Assembly: GCF_003991205.1 (NCBI RefSeq)
Contig: NZ_RXOZ01000032.1
Coordinates: 1-64,000, forward strand
Direction: 5' to 3'
DNA length: 64,000 bases
From: Georgenia sp. SYP-B2076
GTDB lineage: Bacteria > Actinomycetota > Actinomycetes > Actinomycetales > Actinomycetaceae
Each line of letters starts with the position of its first letter. Within the stretch, counting starts at the first letter, position 1. Both the position numbers and the translations under genes were made by a program. Below the pieces are notes generated by a model. The model worked only from the letters and a program-made list of their open reading frames with translations. It had not been told where the DNA came from and made no database searches. Of the stretch, positions 18,225-24,624 are shown in pieces.

Positions 18225-18926
18225 TCAGCCGCCGAGCGCGTCCCGGATCGACGCCGCGCTCGCCGCCAGCCGCGCCCCGATCGCGGGTGGCTCGTGCGCG
18301 CTGGCGACGTAGACGACGGCGATCGCGGCGGGCCCCCGGCCGCGCAGCCGCAGCGGCACCGCCACCGACCGCAGGCTCGGCGTGACCTCGTCGTGGCTCT
18401 GGGCATAGCCGCGGGCGGCGGTCACCGTCATCTCATCGCTGAGCGCCGCGGAGACGCAGGACGGCCACTCGGGCTGCGGGAGCGCCGCGAGGATCGCCTT
18501 GCCCGGCGCGCCCACGGTCACCGGGTGCCGCGTCCCCGGCCGCTGCGCGACCGAGGGGACGGCGTGCCGCGGCTCGACGCTGGCCAGCGTGACGCACTCC
18601 TCGTGGTCGAGCACGGCCAGGAAGCACGTCATGCCGAGCTCGTTGGCGACCATGGTCAGCTCGGGCAGGGCCTCGGCCTGGAGGTCCCCGGCGACGCCCG
18701 CGGCGAGCGTCGCCATCCGCGCGCCGAGCGCGATCCGCCCCGCGCCGTCGCGGCCGACCAGGCCGTGGTCCTCGAGGGTGCGCACGAGCCGGTAGGCGAT
18801 CGAGCGGTGGACGGCGAGCCGGTCGGCGACCTGGTCGATGGTCAGCGGCTCCCGCGCGTCGGCGAGCAGCTCGAGGATGCGGATGCCCCGGCTCAGCGTC
18901 TGCGACGCCGGGTTCGCCGTTGTCAT
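18225..18926 (-). CDS. IclR-family transcriptional regulator
   Basis: A 233-residue IclR protein. The N-terminal winged helix (SQTLSRGIRILELLADAREPLTIDQVADRLAVHRSIAYRLVRTLEDHGLV) is followed by a GAF-like effector domain (RHPVTVGAPGKAILAAL; VAVPLRLRGRGPAAIAVVYV). IclR regulators commonly sense aromatic acids (PobR, PcaU, MhpR). It is divergent from the flavoprotein hydroxylase, and two GAAC-N5-GTTC inverted repeats spaced 20 bp apart lie in the shared promoter. These are its probable operators. The ATG at 18926 is chosen because it precedes the conserved SQTLSRG start. Confidence 0.92.
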   Translation of the reverse strand: MTTANPASQTLSRGIRILELLADAREPLTIDQVADRLAVHRSIAYRLVRTLEDHGLVGRDGAGRIALGARMATLAAGVAGDLQAEALPELTMVANELGMTCFLAVLDHEECVTLASVEPRHAVPSVAQRPGTRHPVTVGAPGKAILAALPQPEWPSCVSAALSDEMTVTAARGYAQSHDEVTPSLRSVAVPLRLRGRGPAAIAVVYVASAHEPPAIGARLAASAASIRDALGG

Positions 18927-18965
18927 TGATTCCTGCTCGCGGGGGGCTTGCGCGGCCGTTTCGTC

Positions 18966-18977
18966 ATCGTATACGAT
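18966..18977. promoter_or_regulatory. 12-bp palindromic operator, copy 2 (ATCGTATACGAT)
   Basis: Identical to the palindrome at 14903-14914, here between the divergent IclR and flavoprotein hydroxylase genes, 40 bases upstream of the iclR start and 91 bases before the hydroxylase. Its recurrence at the two divergent promoters of the catabolic region defines a common regulon, probably of the GntR protein. Confidence 0.8.
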
Positions 18978-18992
18978 CCATTCCCAATAGTA

Positions 18993-19025
18993 GAACTGCG
19001 TGTTCGATTTTAGAACGGGCCGTTC
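18993..19025. promoter_or_regulatory. Twin GAAC-N5-GTTC inverted repeats (probable IclR operator)
   Basis: Two inverted repeats, at 18993-19005 and 19013-19025, each preceded by TA and followed by G. They are exactly 20 bp apart, two helical turns, so both face the same side of DNA. IclR-family regulators bind such paired short palindromes. They lie 43-75 bases upstream of the hydroxylase start. Confidence 0.65.
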
Positions 19026-19067
19026 GCATCGACAAACCTCGACACCGAAGTCCGAGGAGGGCATCGC

Positions 19068-20975
19068 ATGCAGTTCCATCACCACGGTTACGTCTCCGGC
19101 GACCCGCGCGTCCAGCCCGCGGCGGGAGTCGGCGTCGACCGCCCCGACGAGCTGCCCGACGAGGTCGACGTCCTCATCGTCGGCACGGGACCCGCGGGGA
19201 TGATCACGGCGGCCCAGCTCTCGCAGTTCCCCGGTGTCACGACCCGCATCGTCGATCGCCGCGACGGGCGGCTCGAGATCGGCCAGGCGGACGGCATCCA
19301 GGCGCGCAGCGTCGAGACCTTCCAGGCGTTCGGGTTCGCCGGGCGCATCATCGAGGAGGCGTACCGGATCACCGAGATGAGCTTCTGGCGGCCGGACGCG
19401 GAGGACCCGTCCCGGATCGTCCGCGGGGAGCGGCCGCTCGACGACCCCTCGGGCATCAGCGAGTTCCCGCACCTGATCGTCAACCAGGCGCGCGTGCTGG
19501 ACTACTTCGCGGAGTACATGGCGAACTCCCCCAGCCGCATGAGGCCGGACTACGGCTACGAGTTCCGCGGTCTCGAGGTCTCCGACGACGTGGACCACCC
19601 GGTGGCCGTGACGCTGGTCCACACCGCCGGCGAGCGGGCGGGGCAGGAGCGGGTCGTGCGGGCCAAGTACGTCCTCGGCGCCGACGGGGCGCACAGCGCC
19701 GTGCGCCAGTCGATCGGCTGCACGATGCAGGGCGACAAGGCCAACCACGCCTGGGGCGTCATGGACGTCCTCGCCGTCACCGACTTCCCCGACATCCGCA
19801 CGAAGTGCGCGATCCAGTCGCACAACGGGGGCAGCATCCTGCACATCCCCCGCGAGGGCGGCTACCTGTTCCGGATGTACGTCGACCTCGGCGTGGTCTC
19901 CCCGGACGACCACGGGGCCGTGCGCAACACGACGATCGAGGAGATCATCGCCAAGGCGAACGAGATCCTGCACCCCTACACGCTCGACGTGCGCCACGTC
20001 GCCTGGCACAGCGTGTACGAGGTCGGCCACCGGGTCACCGACCGGTTCGACGACGTGCCCCTCGAGGAGGTCGGCACGCGCGCACCGCGCGTCTTCATCG
20101 CCGGCGACGCCTGCCACACCCACAGCGCCAAGGCCGGCCAGGGCATGAACGTGTCGATGCAGGACGGCTTCAACCTCGGCTGGAAGCTCGGGTACGTGCT
20201 CTCCGGGCGCAGCCCTGAGAGCCTGCTGAGCACGTACTCCGCCGAGCGCCAGGTGATCGCGCAGAACCTCATCGACTTCGACCGGGAGTGGTCGACGCTC
20301 ATGGCGAAGAAGCCCGAGGACTTCGCCGACCCGGCGGACCTCGCCGACTTCTACGTCAAGACCGCCGAGTTCCCCTTCGGCTTCATGACGCAGTACCCGC
20401 CGTCGATGCTCGTCGCCGAGCCGGCCCACCAGCCGCTGGCCACGGGGTTCCCGGTCGGCAAGCGCTTCAAGTCGGCCCCCGTCGTCCGTGTCGCGGACGC
20501 GAACCCCCTGCACCTGGGGCACCAGCACCGCGCGGACGGCAGGTGGCGCGTGTACGCGTTCGCCGACGCCGCGCCCGGCGAGGCCTCGGCGCTGGCGGAC
20601 TGGGCCGCGTGGATGGCCGGCTCGCCGGACTCGCCGGTCGTGACCCACACGCCGGGCGGCGCCGACGTCGACAGCATCTTCGACGTCAAGGTCGTCTACC
20701 AGCAGCCGCACTCGGGCGTCGACATCGCCAAGGTCCCCGAGCTGTTCCTGCCGCGCAGCGGGCCGTTCCAGCTGATCGACTACGAGAAGGTCTACGCCGT
20801 CGATCCGGAGCACGACATCTTCGACCTCCGCGGCATCGACCGCGGGGCCGGGTGCGTCGTCGTGGTCCGGCCCGACCAGTACGTCGCGGCGGTCCTCCCG
20901 CTGGGCGCCACCGCCGAGCTCGCCGCGTTCTTCCGCCAGCACCTGCTCGCGGCCGACCGGCAGCCCGTCGCGTAG
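19068..20975 (+). CDS. FAD-dependent aromatic hydroxylase (phenol 2-monooxygenase / 3-hydroxybenzoate 4-hydroxylase type)
   Basis: A 635-residue class A flavoprotein monooxygenase. It has the N-terminal GxGxxG FAD motif (VLIVGTGPAGM), the DG motif (VLGADGAHSAVRQSIG) and the second FAD motif (RVFIAGDACHTHSAKAGQGMNVSMQDGFNLGWKL). A C-terminal thioredoxin-like dimerisation domain (about 450-635) follows, as in MobA and phenol hydroxylase. It hydroxylates a phenol ortho to the existing OH with NAD(P)H and O2. Because the flanking pathway starts from 3,4-dihydroxyphenylacetate, 3- or 4-hydroxyphenylacetate is a reasonable substrate (inference). The start follows a GAGGAGGGC-type ribosome site. A strong hairpin lies downstream, before the SSADH gene. 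Confidence 0.88.
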   Translation: MQFHHHGYVSGDPRVQPAAGVGVDRPDELPDEVDVLIVGTGPAGMITAAQLSQFPGVTTRIVDRRDGRLEIGQADGIQARSVETFQAFGFAGRIIEEAYRITEMSFWRPDAEDPSRIVRGERPLDDPSGISEFPHLIVNQARVLDYFAEYMANSPSRMRPDYGYEFRGLEVSDDVDHPVAVTLVHTAGERAGQERVVRAKYVLGADGAHSAVRQSIGCTMQGDKANHAWGVMDVLAVTDFPDIRTKCAIQSHNGGSILHIPREGGYLFRMYVDLGVVSPDDHGAVRNTTIEEIIAKANEILHPYTLDVRHVAWHSVYEVGHRVTDRFDDVPLEEVGTRAPRVFIAGDACHTHSAKAGQGMNVSMQDGFNLGWKLGYVLSGRSPESLLSTYSAERQVIAQNLIDFDREWSTLMAKKPEDFADPADLADFYVKTAEFPFGFMTQYPPSMLVAEPAHQPLATGFPVGKRFKSAPVVRVADANPLHLGHQHRADGRWRVYAFADAAPGEASALADWAAWMAGSPDSPVVTHTPGGADVDSIFDVKVVYQQPHSGVDIAKVPELFLPRSGPFQLIDYEKVYAVDPEHDIFDLRGIDRGAGCVVVVRPDQYVAAVLPLGATAELAAFFRQHLLAADRQPVA

Positions 20976-21025
20976 CGGAGCCGGTAGGGCGGCTGACACG
21001 CCGGCGGGACGAGCCATCCCGGCTC

Positions 21026-21063
21026 GGCACCCGCCGCCCACACTGTTCGGGGCGGCGGGTGCC
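21026..21063 (+). terminator. Hairpin terminator after the hydroxylase gene
   Basis: A perfect 14-bp stem GGCACCCGCCGCCC / GGGCGGCGGGTGCC around a 10-base loop, 50 bases after the stop codon. There is no T run. It may separate or attenuate read-through into the SSADH gene. Confidence 0.65.
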
Positions 21064-21158
21064 GTAACCTCCCGGCATCACGACGGATGCGGCCCGCGCC
21101 GGGCCGCGCCCGCCTGACGGACGGATGCCACGGCATCCGATGACGACGAAGGAGTCCC

Positions 21159-22628
21159 ATGACCGACAACCGCGAGACCGAGCTGCTGGCGCGCGTGCCG
21201 GACGGCCTGTTCATCGGGGGCCGGTGGCGCGCCGCCGAGGGCGGCAAGACGCTGCAGGTCTTCGACCCCGCGACGGGGGCCCCGGTCAAGACGATCGCGA
21301 ACGCCTCGCCCGCCGACGGCATGGCGGCGCTGGACGCGGCCTCCGACGCCTTCCCCGCCTGGGCCGCGACGCCGGCGCGCGAGCGCGCCGAGATCCTGCG
21401 CCGCGCGTTCGACCTCCTGCAGGAGCGCAAGGAGGAGTTCGCGCTCCTCATGACGATCGAGATGGGCAAGCCGCTCGCCGAGGCGCGCGGCGAGGTCGCC
21501 TACGGCGGCGAGTTCCTCCGGTGGTTCGGCGAGGAGGCGTCGCGCATCCAGGGCCGCTACGGGCCCAACCCGGAGGGCACCGGCCGCATGATCGTGTCGC
21601 AGCACCCGGTCGGGCCGTGCTTCCTCATCACGCCCTGGAACTTCCCGCTGGCGATGGCCACCCGCAAGGTCGCCCCCGCGCTCGCGGCCGGGTGCACGGT
21701 CGTCATCAAGCCGGCCGAGCTGACCCCGCTCACCACCCTGTACTTCGCGAGGCTGCTCGAGGACGCCGGGCTCCCCAAGGGCGTCGTGAACGTGTTCACC
21801 ACCTCGACGTCGGGCGCGGTGTCCGAGCCGATCATCCGCGACCCGCGGCTGCGCAAGCTGTCGTTCACCGGGTCGACGCCGGTGGGCCAGCGCCTCCTCG
21901 AGCAGGCGGCGCAGGGCGTGCTGCGCACCTCGATGGAGCTCGGCGGCAACGCGCCCTTCGTCGTCTTCGAGGACGCCGACCTCGACAAGGCGGTCGACGG
22001 CGCGATCGCGGCGAAGTTCCGCAACGTGGGGCAGGCGTGCACGGCCGCGAACCGGTTGATCGTGCACCGGGCGGTGGCCGACGAGTTCGCCCGCCGCGTC
22101 ACCGAGCGCGTCGAGGGGTTCGCGATCGGCCGGGGCACGGAGGAGGGCGTGACCATCGGCCCGCTCATCAACGAGGCCGCGGTCGAGAAGGCCGCCGCGC
22201 TCGTGGGCGACGCCGTCCAGCGCGGCGCGACGCTGCGCACCGGCGGCAGCGCGGTCGACGGCCCCGGCACCTTCTACCAGCCCACCGTCGTCACGGACGT
22301 GCAGCCCGGCAGCGACATCCTGCGCGAGGAGATCTTCGGGCCGGTGCTGGCGATCGTCCCGTTCGACACCGAGGACGACGCCGTGCGCATCGCCAACGAC
22401 ACCGAGTACGGGCTGGTCTCGTACGTCTACACGGAGAACCTCGCGCGCGGGCAGCGGATGATCGAGCGGCTCGAGACCGGGATGATGGGGCTGAACGTCG
22501 GCGTCGTCTCCAGCGCCGCGGCGCCCTTCGGCGGGTGGAAGATGTCGGGGCTGGGCCGCGAGGGCGGCGCCGAGGGCATCCACGAGTACCTGCAGACCAA
22601 GTACACGCTCACGCCGAACCCGTTCTAG
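21159..22628 (+). CDS. gabD: Succinate-semialdehyde dehydrogenase
   Basis: A 489-residue aldehyde dehydrogenase. It shows TPWNFPLAMATRKVAPALAAGCTVVIKPAELTPL, the general base in MELGGNAPF and the catalytic cysteine in NVGQACTAANR. The combination of FTGSTPVGQRLLEQAAQ with a short MGLNVGVVSSAAAPFGGWKMSGLGREGG tail is typical of GabD. It oxidises the succinate semialdehyde released by the HpaI-type aldolase to succinate, completing the pathway. It follows the hydroxylase by 183 bases with a hairpin between, so it may have its own promoter. Other aldehyde substrates cannot be excluded. Confidence 0.9.
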   Translation: MTDNRETELLARVPDGLFIGGRWRAAEGGKTLQVFDPATGAPVKTIANASPADGMAALDAASDAFPAWAATPARERAEILRRAFDLLQERKEEFALLMTIEMGKPLAEARGEVAYGGEFLRWFGEEASRIQGRYGPNPEGTGRMIVSQHPVGPCFLITPWNFPLAMATRKVAPALAAGCTVVIKPAELTPLTTLYFARLLEDAGLPKGVVNVFTTSTSGAVSEPIIRDPRLRKLSFTGSTPVGQRLLEQAAQGVLRTSMELGGNAPFVVFEDADLDKAVDGAIAAKFRNVGQACTAANRLIVHRAVADEFARRVTERVEGFAIGRGTEEGVTIGPLINEAAVEKAAALVGDAVQRGATLRTGGSAVDGPGTFYQPTVVTDVQPGSDILREEIFGPVLAIVPFDTEDDAVRIANDTEYGLVSYVYTENLARGQRMIERLETGMMGLNVGVVSSAAAPFGGWKMSGLGREGGAEGIHEYLQTKYTLTPNPF

Positions 22629-22647
22629 GACCGGCCACCCCGCACGG

Positions 22648-22680
22648 CGACCGCCCGGTCGGCAACCGCCCGGGCGGTCG
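22648..22680. terminator. Hairpin terminator after gabD
   Basis: An 11-bp perfect stem CGACCGCCCGG / CCGGGCGGTCG with an 11-base loop lies between the convergent gabD and the small membrane protein gene. Confidence 0.65.
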
Positions 22681-22701
22681 TCGACCGGGCGCGGGGCGGC
22701 G

Positions 22702-22995
22702 CTACCCCTCGCGGATCCGGGCTCGCCGGGACCGCAGCAGGCGCAGCGCGCCGACGAAGGCGACCATGGCCCCGATGCCGCCGAGGACGATGCCGCCGAC
22801 GAGCCAGAGGTAGAGCCCCTGCAGGGCGTCCCGCTGGCTGGTCGCCCCGGTCATCGACCCCACGAGGAACCCGAACAGCGGCGCGAGGACCGCGATGACG
22901 GTGCCGACGATGATCCGGTGGACGCCCGGCAGCTCCGCGGGGTCCATCGGCTGCTCACGGACCTCGGCGTTGCGCGGCTCCGGGGCCTCAGTCAT
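22702..22995 (-). CDS. Small two-helix membrane protein of the nor operon
   Basis: A 97-residue protein with a charged N-terminus (about 1-25), two hydrophobic helices (about 28-48, IIVGTVIAVLAPLFGFLVGSM; about 62-84, LYLWLVGGIVLGGIGAMVAFVGAL) and a basic tail. I recognise no family. Its start overlaps the stomatin-like gene by 8 bases, so it is the last gene of the norZ operon. It could be a membrane partner of the SPFH protein, taking the place NfeD holds beside stomatins elsewhere; that is speculation. Confidence 0.75.
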   Translation of the reverse strand: MTEAPEPRNAEVREQPMDPAELPGVHRIIVGTVIAVLAPLFGFLVGSMTGATSQRDALQGLYLWLVGGIVLGGIGAMVAFVGALRLLRSRRARIREG

Positions 22996-23860
22996 GGTCG
23001 TCTCCGTCTCTGGCGGGCGTCGCCGGCTCCGGGGCGGCGGGCGGGCGCGCGGCGGGACGTGGCGCGTGCCCGTTGGACGCGGACGTGCCGAGCTTGTCCA
23101 TCAGGTGCGGCAACGTCCCCAGGAACGGGCCGATGATGTCGATCGGCAGGGGGAACACCACCGTGGAGTTCTGGTCCGCCCCGAGCTCCAGGAGCGTCTG
23201 GAGGTATCGCAGCTGCAGCGACGCGGGGCTGCGGCTCAGCGTGTCCGCGGCCTGCCGGAGCTCCTCGGAGGCCTGGAGCTCGCCGCGGGCGTTGATGATC
23301 TTCGCCCGCCGCTCCCGCTCCGCCTCCGCCTCCCGGGCCATGGCCCGCTGCATCGCCTCGGGGATCTCGACGTCCTTGATCTCCACCACGTTGACCTGCA
23401 CGCCCCACGGGGCCGTCTGGGCGGCGATGCTCTGCGCCAGGTCCTCGTTGAGATCGGCGCGGTGGGCGAGCAGCGTGTCCAGATCCGCGCGGCCCACCAC
23501 CGACCGCAGCGTGGTCTGCGCGATCTGCGACGTCGCGACGGCGTGGTTCTCCACCGCCATGACGGACTGGACCGGGTCGGTCACCTGGAACAGGACGACG
23601 GCGTTGACCCGGGCCGGGACGTTGTCCTTGGTGATGACCTCCTGCGGCGGGATGGTCAGCGTCACCACCCGCAGGTCCACCCGGACCATCTTGTCGATGC
23701 CGGGGAAGAGCAGCCGCACCCCCGGCCCCAGCGGCTCGCGCAACCGACCCAGGCGGAACGCGACGCCCCGCTCGTATTCCCGGACCACCTTCACCGACAC
23801 GGTCAGCGCCGCTACCACCACGGCCACCAGGACGACGGCCACCACCTGCCACGGGCTCAT
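22988..23860 (-). CDS. Stomatin-like SPFH / band 7 membrane protein (slipin)
   Basis: A 290-residue SPFH protein. One N-terminal membrane helix (about 3-25) is followed by the prohibitin-fold domain (REYERGVAFRLGRL...GPGVRLLFPGIDKMVRVDLR...TKDNVPARVNAVVLFQV), a long charged helix (about 165-210, AMQRAMAREAEAERERRAKIINA) and a Pro/Ala-rich tail. Such proteins form oligomeric membrane microdomains. Usually a stomatin is paired with NfeD; here it sits in the norZ operon with 4- and 8-base overlaps. It may organise or quality-control the NO reductase (inference). The ATG at 23860 overlaps the upstream gene's stop. Confidence 0.9.
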   Translation of the reverse strand: MSPWQVVAVVLVAVVVAALTVSVKVVREYERGVAFRLGRLREPLGPGVRLLFPGIDKMVRVDLRVVTLTIPPQEVITKDNVPARVNAVVLFQVTDPVQSVMAVENHAVATSQIAQTTLRSVVGRADLDTLLAHRADLNEDLAQSIAAQTAPWGVQVNVVEIKDVEIPEAMQRAMAREAEAERERRAKIINARGELQASEELRQAADTLSRSPASLQLRYLQTLLELGADQNSTVVFPLPIDIIGPFLGTLPHLMDKLGTSASNGHAPRPAARPPAAPEPATPARDGDDHD

Positions 23861-24624
23861 CGCCGCCCCCTCCTGCTCCACCCGCCCGGCGGGTCCTCGT
23901 CCTCGGCCAGCGACTCGAACGCGCCCCACCGCGTGGCGAACCGGTCCGTCGGCGGCGCCGCAGCCACAGGCCCGGCCGCCGCGGGCCCGGCCGTCACGGC
24001 GCCGGCCACCCGGTCCGAGCGGTAGCCGGAACGACGCCGGAGCTCGCGCGAGCGCTCGACGGCGCGGGCGGCCGCCGCGGCGTCGGGCCGCTCGACCTTG
24101 ACGTGATCGGGGAACGCCGCCGGCGACCGGCGCAGGTGCGACCACAGGGGCCAGCTGCCGAGGGCGACGACGGCCAGCGACGCGGCGAGCACGAGCAGCT
24201 CGGCGGAGGTCCGCCCGCCCAGCATCATCCCCAGCGGCCATACCGCTCCCAGGACGGCCACGGCGCAGGCGATGCCCCGGTGGAACCGCTCCGCCTCCGA
24301 GCTCGGCCAGGGGTCGACGTTTCGGCTGATCTCCCGGCCGTGGTCCGACGTCGTGCAGGTGTCCTTGACGGGGCAGGCGTTGCAGACCGCCGGGCTCGCC
24401 CGGTAGCGCATCACCCGGTTCTCGGGGTCGAACGACTGGGGCCAGAGCCACTGGTCCTCGGGGCAGACCCACGCGTCGTGGTCCGCGTGGTACGTGAAGG
24501 CTCCCGAGCGCCACGCCGCCGTGCGGGTGGCCGTGCGCCGCGCCATGGAGTCGAGCCCGAAGGCCACCACGAGCAGCACCACCGCGTAGGCGGCCGCGAG
24601 CCAGACGGCGATGTCGACCCTCAT
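23857..24624 (-). CDS. Membrane protein with transposase-like four-cysteine motif, norZ-linked
   Basis: A 255-residue protein of no recognised family. Helix 1 spans about 5-24. A hydrophilic segment then carries four cysteines: C54 in WVCPEDQ and C81, C84, C90 in CNACPVKDTC, preceded by YRASP. Two further helices (about 120-140 and 145-165) and a basic, Ala-rich C-terminal tail follow. The CP...YRA..CxxCPxxxxC pattern resembles the cysteine motif in the C-terminal part of IS1182-type transposases, but no DDE catalytic region is present. Metal or Fe-S binding is plausible. It overlaps norZ by 4 bases (ATGA) and the SPFH gene by 4, so expression is coupled to the NO reductase. Confidence 0.82.
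   Translation of the reverse strand: MRVDIAVWLAAAYAVVLLVVAFGLDSMARRTATRTAAWRSGAFTYHADHDAWVCPEDQWLWPQSFDPENRVMRYRASPAVCNACPVKDTCTTSDHGREISRNVDPWPSSEAERFHRGIACAVAVLGAVWPLGMMLGGRTSAELLVLAASLAVVALGSWPLWSHLRRSPAAFPDHVKVERPDAAAAARAVERSRELRRRSGYRSDRVAGAVTAGPAAAGPVAAAPPTDRFATRWGAFESLAEDEDPPGGWSRRGRR

Noticed and set aside
18225-21041. 938-codon minus-strand frame covering the hydroxylase and IclR
   Set aside because: Only the last 233 codons (IclR) are real; the rest is antisense to the flavoprotein hydroxylase.
23857-24624. Insertion-sequence remnant because of the transposase-like cysteine motif
   Set aside because: No DDE region, no terminal repeats, intact frame with membrane helices, and 4-base overlaps with both neighbours show a resident gene.
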